Below the pieces are notes generated by a model, which worked only from the letters and a program-made list of their open reading frames with translations, was not told the DNA's origin and did no database searches. From contig NZ_CP025118.1 of NCBI RefSeq assembly GCF_002831665.1, positions 124,001 through 188,000 on the forward strand: DNA of 64,000 nucleotides, read 5' to 3'. Source of the stretch: Lacinutrix sp. Bg11-31. Its GTDB lineage: Bacteria; Bacteroidota; Bacteroidia; Flavobacteriales; Flavobacteriaceae. Made by a program: the position numbers and the translations under genes. Positions 19,148-28,055 of this stretch are shown piece by piece; within the stretch, counting starts at the first letter, position 1; each line of letters starts with the position of its first letter.

Positions 19148-19178
19148 CAAAGATATAAATTGAATGCTAAAAATCAAA
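19148..19178 (-). promoter_or_regulatory. trp operon promoter
   Basis: On the minus strand TTTG (19175-19178), a 19-nt spacer, then TATCTTTG (19148-19155): a full match to the Bacteroidota promoter TTTG/TAnnTTTG. It lies directly upstream of the leader peptide. Confidence 0.85.
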
Positions 19179-19268
19179 TTAATTTTAACGTAAATATTAA
19201 AAAATGAGTTGTGGATGTAACACTTTATGTTTTTTTTCGTCTATATTTTAAGGAAAAGTTAATTTCAT

Positions 19269-19276
19269 TAACTTTG
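19269..19276 (+). promoter_or_regulatory. Candidate -7 element for the rhodanese gene
   Basis: TAACTTTG matches TAnnTTTG and lies 17 nt before the start codon at 19294. The -33 element is not clear. Confidence 0.5.
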
Positions 19277-19293
19277 CACTTTAAAAAATAACA

Positions 19294-19605
19294 ATGGCAG
19301 ATTTATCACAAGAGCAATGGGCTCAACAACTAAAAGCAGACGAAAATGCTTTTTTATTAGATGTAAGAACTGAAGAAGAGGTTGCAGACGGGTTTATACC
19401 AAATGCTAAGAATCTAAATATATTTAAAGGCCAGGCCTTTGTCTATGAATTGGAAGCATTAGATAAAAATAAAAATTATTATGTGTATTGCAAAGCTGGC
19501 GGAAGAAGTGGTCAAGCATGTGCACTCATGAATCAAATGGGATTTGAAAACACTTACAATTTAATGGGTGGGTTTTCAGAATGGACAGGAGAAGTCGAAG
19601 AATAG
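19294..19605 (+). CDS. Rhodanese-like single-domain protein
   Basis: 103 residues, a single rhodanese domain. The persulfide-forming Cys66 is in the active-site loop YCKAGGRSGQAC, and LLDVRTEEEVADGFIPNAKNL is the typical early strand. No signal peptide, so cytoplasmic. Its natural sulfur acceptor is unknown. A second, exported rhodanese follows. Confidence 0.92.
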   Translation: MADLSQEQWAQQLKADENAFLLDVRTEEEVADGFIPNAKNLNIFKGQAFVYELEALDKNKNYYVYCKAGGRSGQACALMNQMGFENTYNLMGGFSEWTGEVEE

Positions 19606-19652
<47 letters not shown>

Positions 19653-19687
19653 AAATTCCGTCTTTGCGGAAGTAAAAAATAAAAACA

Positions 19688-20080
19688 ATGAAAAAATCAA
19701 CAATAGTAATCGTATTAGTTTTAATGATAAGTGTATTTAGCTGTTCTACAAAAACTAAAAATGGAATTACAGTAGTCTCTATTGAAGAAATGCAGACATT
19801 AATAGACCTAGAAAATGTGCAATTAGTAGATGTAAGAACTCCAGCAGAGCATAAAGCAGGGCATATTTCGAATTCTCAAAATATAGATTTTAATTCACCT
19901 ACTTTTGAAGATGATATTACTAAATTAGATAAAGAAAAACCTGTAATATTATATTGTCAAAGAGGAGCTAGAAGCGCTAAGTGCGCTGATAAACTGTTGC
20001 AAGCTGGCTTTAAAAAAATATACGATTTAAAAGGCGGTTTTTCAGAATGGGAACATGTAGACTTAGATATTAAACTTTAA
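19688..20080 (+). CDS. Rhodanese-like lipoprotein
   Basis: 130 residues. The N-terminus is a lipoprotein signal with Cys19 (ISVFSC), so the domain sits in the periplasm. VQLVDVRTPAEHKAGHI and the active loop YCQRGARSAKCA with Cys90 identify the rhodanese domain. It may handle sulfane sulfur outside the cytoplasm; the pairing with a cytoplasmic rhodanese suggests a shared task. Confidence 0.9.
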   Translation: MKKSTIVIVLVLMISVFSCSTKTKNGITVVSIEEMQTLIDLENVQLVDVRTPAEHKAGHISNSQNIDFNSPTFEDDITKLDKEKPVILYCQRGARSAKCADKLLQAGFKKIYDLKGGFSEWEHVDLDIKL

Positions 20081-20135
20081 GTTTCTTTTTAAAGACTTGT
20101 GAGGTCCTAAAATAGCGATACAGAATTAATAAATT

Positions 20136-20168
20136 AAAGGTAGTGATTTTTTATCACTGCCTTTTTTA
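20136..20168 (+). terminator. Intrinsic terminator after the rhodanese pair
   Basis: Stem AAAGGTAGTGAT / ATCACTGCCTTT with one mismatch and a T-rich loop, followed by a T run. Confidence 0.8.
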
Positions 20169-20216
20169 TTAAAAAACAAAATTTCACTAAAAGGAAACCA
20201 AAAGAAATTATTAATA

Positions 20217-20441
20217 ATGCGAAGCATTTTTGGGTTAATTCCCATGGTGCTTTTCTTTTTGTCCTTAAAATATATAGCTATGGGAACAGCAGTTTCAATA
20301 CGTTATATAGCTCCAGTTTTTGCAACTTTTTTTGCTATTTATTTTCTTAAAGAGAAAGTTAAACCTATTCAATGGTTGTTTTTTGGTCTCGCCTTTTTAG
20401 GAGTCATACGTTTTATCGTCTTTCTAGTGTTTTTAATGTGA
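20217..20441 (+). pseudogene. EamA/DMT transporter fragment
   Basis: About 74 residues resembling one half of an EamA-domain drug/metabolite transporter (FLSLKYIAMGTAVSIRYIAPVFATFFAIYFLKEKV). A full transporter has about 300 residues and two EamA repeats, so both ends are missing. No intact copy nearby. Confidence 0.65.
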
Positions 20442-21002
20442 AATAATTTTAAATAAACCCATGGTTTTTTCTTCTTGATGTTATAGCTGTGTATAAACTT
20501 ATCTTATTCTTTCCACAGAGAACAAATTAGTCTACATGAACATTGTTACCCATTAGGTTATTGCCGCTTGAAAATATAGATTTTCGTGCTTTTTAGCATA
20601 AATAAACGCGCTGTTTTTTGGTAATGACATAATAACTCACATGTAACTAGCTAATATATATGGTTGTTGTGGTTAAAATAAAATGCCCATTAAATACAGA
20701 ATTAAAAAATGAAACGCATTTATGTTCCGTGATTCTTCTTATGTATTTAGAAAATGTGTTGTTTTGAAACTAAAATCTTTAATAGTATTTTGGTCAGTCA
20801 AAAAATGAATTTAAATAGAGTTTACTTTTTTCTAAAACAATATCAATGTAAGAATAGTATCAATGTATTGCGATAGGCTAAAAAAACCTCAGACAAATTC
20901 ATAAAAATTCTATAAATTGGGCGATATAGATTAAAAAAGTAAAGAAAGATTAAACATTACGTTTAAATATTTTTTGCATAAAAGCACTAAAAAATAACAT
21001 AT
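20442..21002. other. Intergenic, 561 bp, no gene seen
   Basis: AT-rich, no credible ORF, RNA gene or strong hairpin recognised. It presumably carries decayed sequence and the symporter promoter; no clear TAnnTTTG element was found close to 21003. Confidence 0.5.
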
Positions 21003-22817
21003 ATGGTATCCTTAAGCACTTTAGATTATGCATTAATAATAATATTCTTTGTGATAACACTATCCATTGGTATCTATGTTTCAAAAAAATCAGGAAAGAG
21101 CTCTTCAGAGTTTTTTCTTTCAGGTCGCACAATGCCTTGGTGGTTGTTAGGCGTATCTATGGTTGCTACAACGTTTTCTACAGATACACCTAATCTAGTT
21201 ACAGATATTGTTAGAACTAATGGTGTTTCTGGTAATTGGGTATGGTGGGCTTTTTTAATTACAGGATTGTTAACAGTCTTTGTCTATGCTAAATTATGGC
21301 GAAAATCTAACGTGAAAACAGATATAGAGTTTTATGAATTTAGATATGGAGGTAAGCCAGCAAAATTTTTAAGGAAATTTAGAGCTGTTTATTTAGGTGT
21401 TATTTTTAATGTTATTACAATGTCTGCAGTAACATTAGCAGCAATTAAAATAGGAGGTATTATGTTGGGCTTAGAGCCATGGCAAACAGTAATTAGTGCT
21501 GGTTTAATAACAGTTGTATTTAGTGCTTTAGGCGGTTTTAAAGGTGTTGTTTATACAGATTTTGTTTTATTCTTTGTTGCAATGGGAGGAGCTATTGGTG
21601 CAGCTTACTATTTAATTAACATTCCAGAAGTTGGAGGTTTAGAGGCTTTGTTAAACAACGAGAATGTTTCAGATAAGCTTTCAATATTACCGGATTTTAA
21701 TGATACAAATGCATTAATAACACTTTTTATTATTCCTTTAGCGGTACAATGGTGGAGTTCTTGGTATCCTGGAGCAGAACCTGGAGGAGGTGGTTATATT
21801 GCACAAAGAATGTTAGCTGCAAAAGACGAAAATCATGCTATTGGTGCAACGTTTTTTTTTAATATTATGCATTATGCTTTACGTCCTTGGCCATGGATTA
21901 TGGTGGCTTTAGCTTCTTTAGTCGTATTCCCAGATTTAGCGAGTATACAGGAGGCTTTTCCTAATGTTACTAACGATAAGTTGGGTCATGATTTAGCGTA
22001 TTCAGCAATGTTAACAAAACTCCCTAGCGGTCTATTAGGCCTGGTTTTAGCATCTTTAATTGCAGCATATATGTCTACTATTTCTACTCAATTAAATTGG
22101 GGATCTTCATACATGGTTTATGATTTTTATAAGCAACAAATTAATCCTAATGCATCAGAAAAAAAATTAGTGTTTGTAGGTAGGGTTTCAACAGTTGTAC
22201 TTATGGTTTTAAGTTCTGTTTTAGCATTATTACTTCAAAATGCATTACAACTTTTTGATGTTTTATTAATGTTTGGAGCAGGTACAGGTTTAATTTTTAT
22301 TCTGCGTTGGTTTTGGTGGAGAATTAATGCTTGGAGCGAAATAACAGCTATGTTTGCTTCTGGTATTATCTCAATTATTCTAAAATTAACTCCTGCAGGA
22401 ATGTTCTTTTTTGGAGCAGAATCAGGGATGTTTCCAGACTATTATCAATATCCAGCGGTTGTTTTAATTACCACAATTATTTGGCTTATTGCTACATATG
22501 TTACGCAACCAGAGAGTAATGAGGTGCTTCAAAAATTCTATAACAAAATTCAACCTGGAGGTCCAGGATGGCAAAAAGTAATTAACGATGCCGAAAAAGA
22601 AGGTATTATACTTAAAGATAATAACCAAGGTTGGAGTGTGCCTTCTGGGTTGTATGCTATGCTTTTAGGTTGCGTATTAATATACAGTTGCATGTTTGCA
22701 ACTGGATACTATATTTATGGAGAATATAATTTAGCTTTAATATTAACTGCAGTATCGGTCGTTTCAGGTTTTTTATTAATAAAAACATGGAAAAAAATAA
22801 AAAGCACTATTTTATAA
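21003..22817 (+). CDS. Sodium:solute symporter family transporter
   Basis: 604 residues with about 13-14 hydrophobic segments. The family start LDYALIIIFFVITLSIGIYVSKKSGKSSSEFFLSGRTMPWWLLG and the conserved TFSTDTPNLV are visible. It uses the sodium gradient to import a solute, perhaps a sugar or organic acid; the remnant of a sugar transporter directly downstream hints at carbohydrate use but does not prove it. The stop codon is inside the stem of the terminator. Confidence 0.9.
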   Translation: MVSLSTLDYALIIIFFVITLSIGIYVSKKSGKSSSEFFLSGRTMPWWLLGVSMVATTFSTDTPNLVTDIVRTNGVSGNWVWWAFLITGLLTVFVYAKLWRKSNVKTDIEFYEFRYGGKPAKFLRKFRAVYLGVIFNVITMSAVTLAAIKIGGIMLGLEPWQTVISAGLITVVFSALGGFKGVVYTDFVLFFVAMGGAIGAAYYLINIPEVGGLEALLNNENVSDKLSILPDFNDTNALITLFIIPLAVQWWSSWYPGAEPGGGGYIAQRMLAAKDENHAIGATFFFNIMHYALRPWPWIMVALASLVVFPDLASIQEAFPNVTNDKLGHDLAYSAMLTKLPSGLLGLVLASLIAAYMSTISTQLNWGSSYMVYDFYKQQINPNASEKKLVFVGRVSTVVLMVLSSVLALLLQNALQLFDVLLMFGAGTGLIFILRWFWWRINAWSEITAMFASGIISIILKLTPAGMFFFGAESGMFPDYYQYPAVVLITTIIWLIATYVTQPESNEVLQKFYNKIQPGGPGWQKVINDAEKEGIILKDNNQGWSVPSGLYAMLLGCVLIYSCMFATGYYIYGEYNLALILTAVSVVSGFLLIKTWKKIKSTIL

Positions 22818-22832
22818 AATAGCGCTTTTTTA
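22800..22832 (+). terminator. Intrinsic terminator of the symporter gene
   Basis: Stem AAAAAGCACTAT / ATAGCGCTTTTT with a single mismatch and a T run. The gene's TAA lies within the hairpin. Confidence 0.8.
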
Positions 22833-22869
22833 AATTAATTTCAAAATTTTAGGGATTATACTTTGATTT

Positions 22870-23082
22870 TGCATTGTTTTTGCTAACAGATTTGCACCTG
22901 TTTTTTTTGTTGCAGCACTAGGCATTGCAAACGCTTTAGTTTGGCCAGCAATTTGGCCTTTAGCATAAATAGGATTAGGTGAATTTACTAAAACGGTATC
23001 TGCATTATTAATTTTGGCAATTTCTGGAGGCGCAGTTCTTCTGCCTCTTTATGGTGCTTTAGTGCATACGTCTAAAAAATAA
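22870..23082 (+). pseudogene. Sugar MFS transporter remnant (GluP/FucP-like C-terminus)
   Basis: The frame reads FVAALGIANALVWPAIWPLA, a stop at 22966, then IGLGEFTKTVSALLILAISGG...LLPLYGALVHTSKK. This matches the last third of glucose/galactose- or N-acetylglucosamine-type MFS transporters. The rest of the gene is missing and there is an in-frame stop, so it is dead. Confidence 0.7.
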
Positions 23083-23239
23083 ACACTCTAAAATCAATGC
23101 TTTAGAGGGGAGAAAGTGGACTCCGAGCAAAAGAGTTCGAACTTTTTGAATGAGGATATAAATCTAATCATCTCAAAAATTAGTAATCTTTGATAATCGA
23201 GTCGTTTAACTATTGTTGTAAACAAGATTTTCTTATTTT

Positions 23240-23295
23240 ATATGTAATTGCGTATATAAGTTGATTATTTGTATAATTTATATTTAATTACATAT
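23240..23295. promoter_or_regulatory. Candidate operator of the hip locus
   Basis: Perfect 10-bp inverted repeat ATATGTAATT / AATTACATAT, 36 bp apart, ending 2 nt before the hipB start. HipB proteins autorepress by binding such paired sites. Confidence 0.6.
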
Positions 23296-23296
23296 A

Positions 23297-23518
23297 ATGA
23301 AAGAATTAGCAGATTTTGTAAAGGAGCGTAGAAAAGAAGTCGATTTAACTCAGAAAGAATTTGCAGATAGAGCAGGAGTAGCGCTTACGGTAATCCGAAA
23401 AATAGAACAAAACAAAACAAATTTAAACTTGGGTAAAGTGAATCAAGTTTTAAAAATGTTTGGTCACAAACTTGTACCTATGAGTTTAAAAGAATTAGAT
23501 GATAATGAGACAAGCTAA
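23297..23518 (+). CDS. hipB: HipB-like XRE-family antitoxin/repressor
   Basis: 73 residues made almost entirely of a helix-turn-helix (FVKERRKEVDLTQKEFADRAGVALTVIRKIEQNKTNLNLGKVNQVLKMFG). In HipBA-type modules it neutralises the kinase toxin and represses the operon. Its end overlaps the start of the HipA N-domain gene. Confidence 0.88.
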   Translation: MKELADFVKERRKEVDLTQKEFADRAGVALTVIRKIEQNKTNLNLGKVNQVLKMFGHKLVPMSLKELDDNETS

Positions 23519-23884
23519 AATATATTACAATACCCTATTTAGTGATCTTTTAACAGAGACCAATGATGGAGATTTTACATTTAAGTATGAGACTGAATAT
23601 GTAAATAAATATACAGGAAATTTCATAACTTTTACTATGCCTGTTAGAGTACAAGAGTACAAGAGTACAAGAGTACAAAGAAAAGCGTTTGTTTGCTTTT
23701 TTTTGAAGGCTTAATTCCTGAAGGTTGGTTATTAGGTATAGCATCTAAAAGTTGGAAAATTAATAAAAACGACAAAATGGGTTTGCTATTAACTTGTTGT
23801 CAGAACTGCATTGGAGCAGTAAGTATTTATACTGTTATAAAGAGGTTGATACAGGCAATGATTTTCATACAGAATGTAGCTTAG
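23505..23884 (+). pseudogene. HipA N-terminal domain (HipS-like) gene, frameshifted
   Basis: Starts at ATG 23505 (MRQAKIYYN), overlapping hipB by 14 nt. The frame is lost at a tandem octamer AGAGTACA x4 (23646-23677). With two copies instead of four it would read VRVQEYKEKRLFAFF, the expected family sequence. A T8 run (23697-23704) adds a second shift; T7 restores FEGLIPEGWLLGIASKSW. The remaining frame (MGLLLTCCQNCIGAVSIY) is normal. Two slippage lesions inactivate the gene as sequenced. Confidence 0.8.
23646..23704. repeat. Octamer tandem repeat x4 and T8 run inside the hipA N-domain
   Basis: Four AGAGTACA units (23646-23677), and a T8 run at 23697-23704. Both change the reading frame when the copy number changes. 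Confidence 0.9.
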
Positions 23885-24744
23885 CTTTTTTTGGTACTGA
23901 AACAACACCAATAATTGAGTATTCATTAGATGAAATGAATAAGTTGGCAAAAAAAGTTGTTGAACGAAGTGTTTCGGTTCCTGGTGTGCAACCTAAATTA
24001 TTTATTTCATTATTAAATGAAGATAAAACGGATAGCAGGTTAACAATAGTTGTCGCATTAGGAGGGAATTATATTTTTAAGCCACCATCAAAGGATTATG
24101 AAGAAATGCCATCAAATGAACATTTAACTATGAAAATGGTAGATTTATTTAATATTGATGTTGTGCCTCATTCTTTGATTAAATTAGCTTCAGGAGAATT
24201 GTCTTATATCACCAAACGAATTGACAGGGCAGAGGATGGGTCTAAAATACATATGATTGATATGTTTCAAGTAACAGAGGCTTTCGATAAATATCGAGGT
24301 TCAATGGAGCGTATAGGAAAAGCAATTGAGGCTTATGCAGATAATACATTATTAGATAAACTTCGTTTTTTTGAGCTCACTATTTTTAGTTACCTCATAG
24401 GAAATAACGATATGCATTTAAAAAACTTTTCCATGATTAAAACATTTTATGGTTGGTCATTATCACCTGCTTATGATTTATTGAACACAGTCATTGTTAA
24501 TCCAGAAGATACAGAAGAACTAGCTTTGATTATTGCTGGGAAAAAGAAAAAAATAACACTTCAAAATTTTCTAGATTTTGGAACTGACTTAGGGTTATCT
24601 AAAAAGCAAATCAATAGTGTGTTAAACCGTTTTAAAGAATTTAAAAAGGATGCTTTAAGCGTGGTTGGAGAATCATTTTTGAGCGATGATATGAAAGTTG
24701 AGTATAAAGCTATTTTAGACCCTAGACTTGAAATTTTAAATTAG
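23794..24744 (+). CDS. HipA-like kinase domain protein (HipT-like)
   Basis: About 300 residues; in Bacteroidota the HipA kinase core is often a separate gene from the N-terminal domain, as here. The start is uncertain: TTG 23794 is the only early candidate, while homologs begin near KYLYCYKE. The kinase core looks intact: VPGVQPKLFISL, YITKRIDR, the catalytic GNNDMHLKNFS, and metal-binding SPAYDLLNT. HipA-type kinases phosphorylate a tRNA synthetase or related target to slow growth. Whether it is made and controlled is unclear because the N-domain gene is broken. Confidence 0.75.
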   Translation: MLSELHWSSKYLYCYKEVDTGNDFHTECSLAFFGTETTPIIEYSLDEMNKLAKKVVERSVSVPGVQPKLFISLLNEDKTDSRLTIVVALGGNYIFKPPSKDYEEMPSNEHLTMKMVDLFNIDVVPHSLIKLASGELSYITKRIDRAEDGSKIHMIDMFQVTEAFDKYRGSMERIGKAIEAYADNTLLDKLRFFELTIFSYLIGNNDMHLKNFSMIKTFYGWSLSPAYDLLNTVIVNPEDTEELALIIAGKKKKITLQNFLDFGTDLGLSKKQINSVLNRFKEFKKDALSVVGESFLSDDMKVEYKAILDPRLEILN

Positions 24745-24769
24745 AGTTGTAATTAAGTGTAGTTATATA

Positions 24770-24804
24770 AAAAACCTCATAAATTGTTTATTATGAGGTT
24801 TTTG
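24770..24804 (+). terminator. Intrinsic terminator of the hip locus
   Basis: Stem AAAAACCTCATAA / TTATGAGGTTTTT with a short AT loop. Confidence 0.85.
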
Positions 24805-25343
24805 TGGAGTCGGAGACAACGACGAGAATTTCAACTTTCTAGTATTTATAGGCCTTCCAAAAGGGATGCTTTTTAGAGGTCACCGAATTGGTCTCGATTT
24901 AACAAACTTTAACATTTCATGTATCAAGATGAGCCTAAAATCAATCAATTGATTATTATGGTTATGAGTGTACATGAGAAAGAGAAACTATCCATAACTT
25001 TGTATAAAGCTTGAAATCAGAGATTTAATTTATATTTCATATTATCTAAGCACCGAATACGTACCTAGCTTTTAATGAGCTTAAATTCAGATATTTAGTA
25101 ATTCCGTTTGTGTGAAAATTCCGCGACACATTTTTTTCGATAATACTTTCTTAAAATTCAAAAAAAATTTCGCGACTAAAGCTAGGCTTTTTTTTATTCC
25201 GCAATTCCATTCTCGAACAAGCCAAAATTCGGCAAGAGTTAATTCCGATTTTGAGTAAGTTTTTCAGCGTTTTGCTTGAAAAAAAAAACAGTAGTTTTTA
25301 TCTTGGTGTTTTTCCGCTTGAGGGAGTTTCTACAATTGTTGCT
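24805..25343. other. Gene-free border of the cassette array
   Basis: No ORF of note. The right half (25081-25343) has the TTCCG-rich character of the cassette genes and ends with GTTGCTAAC at the first site, so it looks like the decayed last cassette. No matching GTTAGCAAC is found on its left, so the array seems truncated here. Confidence 0.5.
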
Positions 25344-25464
25344 AACGGTTTTGTGTATGGTTAGTTGCGTGGTTAGGCAACTAATTTAGCAAATAAATCA
25401 CAGATAGAATATTCCGAAGGAATGTTCGTAAGTCGGCAGTGAACCAAGCAATTAATTATACACG
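25344..25464 (-). repeat. attC-like site 1, family I, interrupted
   Basis: Left arm and central stem (ATATTCCGAAGGAATGTTC) present up to TATACACG; the last bases and GTT were displaced to 26683 by an IS110 insertion. Serves the POT-transporter cassette (TACCTACAAC / GTTGTAGGTA). Confidence 0.8.
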
Positions 25465-26680
25465 TCTTAAGTTTGTATTATCCTTAAATTAGATAAATAA
25501 ACAGAAAGCACAAAAGAGAGGATTAAGGTTATTATACACGCAGAGACTTAGATCTCGTCAACATTGAAAATCACCTCTCTTTTCTACACAGATTTCGTAC
25601 AGTTCTATGAGGCTTTAAGACCTCGCTTTTAAGTCGTTGAAACTCGCGTAGATTGTCCTTTCAAAAAACATTTTCTTATGAATAAAGATATAAAATATTT
25701 TGGAATTGACATTAGTTATTTAGTATTTGATGTTACCGATTCTGATGGTAATTACTATCAGTTTAAAAACAATGTGGGAGGCTTTAGGAAGTTTACAAAA
25801 CTATAGAATACTTATAGTCATTGTGTAATGGAAGCTACAGGTTATTATCATTATCAATTAGCATATTATTTGTTAGAGTCTAGTATAAAATTGTCTGTAG
25901 AGAATCCATTATCTGTTAAACGATTTATACAGATGAAGCTATCAAAAATCAAGACAGACAAGAGCGATTCTAAGCTTATTTGTGAGTATGCTCAGAAAGT
26001 AGAATTAAAGCTTTGGCAAGGTAATTCTAAGAATGAAATAGAATGTTTTCAAATTACCCGAGCGCTTTCTATCTATACTAAACAAAGTACAATGATAAAA
26101 AACAAATTGCATGGAGAAACTGTTTTGGGAGCGCCCAGTAAAGCAGTCGTAAGATCCTTAAAACGCAGTTTAAAATACCTTGGTAAAGAAAAAAAAAACT
26201 TAGAGGATAAGTTGTTGGCCTTAGTGAACCTAACTCATCAAGATCTATTAACTCGTTTAAAAACGATTCCAAGTATTGGTCCAAAAACATCTATTATGCT
26301 AATAGTTTTAACAGGAGGTTTTGATCGCTTTAAAAGCGCAAGTGAATTATGTAGTTATGCAGGATTAACACCAGTAATTAAACAAAGTGGAAGTAGTGTA
26401 AAAGGGCGACCAAGAATTAGTAAAATGGGTAATCAAAAGCTTCGTAATTTATTATTTATGTGCAGCCTTAATGCATGTAAATGTAATAAAGCTTGTCGAG
26501 AACTTTATGAGCGAATAGTTGCAAAAGGAAAGAGTAAAAAATTAGCATTAATTGCAATTTGTAATAAGCTATTAAAACAAGCTTTTGCTATTGCTAAATC
26601 AGGATTAATATATGATGAAAGCTATAGAAGTGTTTTAGTGAAAAATTAATGGGATTTTACTTGTTTTTCACCACAGTACT
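25465..26680 (+). mobile_element. IS110-family element (type 1), degenerate
   Basis: About 1.2 kb between the two halves of site 1. It has a 213-nt upstream region with a long hairpin (AAAAGAGAGG / CCTCTCTTTT, 25513-25580), the usual place of the IS110 bridge RNA, then a transposase gene with a premature stop. No terminal inverted repeats, as is usual for IS110. Ends are placed by comparison with intact sites and may be off by a few bases. Confidence 0.75.
25678..26649 (+). pseudogene. IS110-family transposase with in-frame amber stop
   Basis: ATG at 25678 opens MNKDIKYFGIDIS, the start of the DEDD RuvC-like domain. TAG at 25804 (codon 43) stops it, and the same frame continues as MEATGYYHYQLAYYLL...TDKSDSKLICEYAQ and the C-terminal Transposase_20 domain (IPSIGPKTSIMLIVLTGGFDRFKSASELCSYAGLTP ... 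GRPRISKMGNQKLRNLLFMC). The rest is intact, so the stop looks recent. Confidence 0.85.
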
Positions 26681-27889
26681 TTGTTGTAGGTAGTTTTTTT
26701 TATTCCAAAACACAAGTGCGATAAGTCCAATACTAATAACAGTCATAGTAATTATTCCAAATTTTAATCCTAGAACTGGATTTTCATAAAATCTTTCATT
26801 AAACAAACCAAAAATTAAAGCGATTAACCTTGTTGGTAAAAATGCCAAACTAATTAGAATAGCTAGATATTTTGGGTTAGAATATTTTGTTAATATTGAA
26901 TGGATAATTGGCGAAATATAAATTTCCGAAATACCAAGAAATAATAATGATAACAAATATAAAATTGCATGTTGTTCATTAGGAACTTCTGGAATTAGAA
27001 ATAAAATACCGAATGAGATTGCTCCAAAAATAAAGCCAATCATTAATTTAAAAAATTGTGAGCTATAGAAATATGTCCATACTATAATTGCGATTACACT
27101 AATTGGTATGAAAAAGTAAAAGTTAATAGATTGCCATAAATGTTTAGGGATACCAAGAGTAGAAATTTCACTGAATTCTAATTGTAAATCAAAAATTCGA
27201 ATATTTGAGATTTTGTAAATGCCCCAAAAAAGCCCTACAACAGTGAAAGCAATTGAAATGTTTAAAATTCTATTGCCTATTGATAATTCATTTTTTAAAG
27301 TTTCTTTTGCAATTTTATCTTTAGATATGAGTATGGGAATTATCGATATTAGCATTAGTATTCCAGATATTATAAATCCAATATTATAACCATATTTTTC
27401 TCCAGAAGACCCAATCAGTGAGGCTCCAAGATAAGAGCCTAAATTTATTGCTAAATAAAATATTGTAAACCCTGAATCTAATAGTTTGGTTTTACTCAAA
27501 TATAATTTCCCGAAATTTGAGATAATATTTGGCGTATAAAGTCCGCTACCTAAAACTACAAGAAACATTCCAATATACAGTCCATAAGTTGAAGCACTAC
27601 AAAGAGTAAATGCTCCACAAGCCTGAATAATTCCACCAAAAATTATTGCTTTTTTATTTCCTATAATTAAATCTCCAAGTAGTGCGCCAATAATTTGTGA
27701 AACCACTAATGAACCTGCAAACCATCCAAAAAGACTCAATGCTTCTGTTCTATCCATTTGTAGAATTATTCCTGTCATATGCAAGAGCAGGAGTATTCTT
27801 AAACCATAGTAAGATGCTCGTTCAAGCATTCTTGATAAACAGTAGTAAAAAGTTTCTTTGGTGTGTTTTTGATTTTGAATTTTTTCCAT
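26657..27889 (-). CDS. POT/PTR2-like MFS transporter (cassette 1)
   Basis: 410 residues, 12 hydrophobic segments. The N-terminus has the ERASYYG motif and then GALLGDLIIGNKKAIIFGG, typical of proton-dependent oligopeptide transporters. Closely related to the cassette protein at 50518-51732; both start MEKIQNQKHTKET. The last residues differ because the reading frame runs out of the cassette into the IS110 end (QQSTVVKNK), whereas the other copy ends inside its own site (YLQHRV). Substrate unknown, perhaps di- or tripeptides. Starts 29 nt from the cassette boundary, leaving little room for a promoter. Confidence 0.8.
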   Translation of the reverse strand: MEKIQNQKHTKETFYYCLSRMLERASYYGLRILLLLHMTGIILQMDRTEALSLFGWFAGSLVVSQIIGALLGDLIIGNKKAIIFGGIIQACGAFTLCSASTYGLYIGMFLVVLGSGLYTPNIISNFGKLYLSKTKLLDSGFTIFYLAINLGSYLGASLIGSSGEKYGYNIGFIISGILMLISIIPILISKDKIAKETLKNELSIGNRILNISIAFTVVGLFWGIYKISNIRIFDLQLEFSEISTLGIPKHLWQSINFYFFIPISVIAIIVWTYFYSSQFFKLMIGFIFGAISFGILFLIPEVPNEQHAILYLLSLLFLGISEIYISPIIHSILTKYSNPKYLAILISLAFLPTRLIALIFGLFNERFYENPVLGLKFGIITMTVISIGLIALVFWNKKNYLQQSTVVKNK

Positions 27890-27918
27890 TCAGTTTATTG
27901 GGTTGGTAAATTACCTAC

Positions 27919-28043
27919 AACGGTTATGTATAAGAATAGTGCGGTTTTGTGTGCGAGGATTTTCCGAAGGAAAATCAGAAGCTAGCAAAACTGCACTAAC
28001 CTTTGATTAAGTACTAAACTAAGCATTATTTTTATACGATGTT
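27919..28043 (-). repeat. attC-like site 2, family II, 125 bp
   Basis: Central stem GATTTTCC / GGAAAATC. Identical to sites 3 and 11, each carried by a copy of the same nuclease-like cassette (GCATACAAC / GTTGTATGC). Confidence 0.85.
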
Positions 28044-28055
28044 GTATGCAGTACT

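Noticed and set aside
24805..25080. Possible integrase or tRNA remnant after the hip terminator
   Set aside because: No conserved motif or cloverleaf could be traced in any frame or strand.
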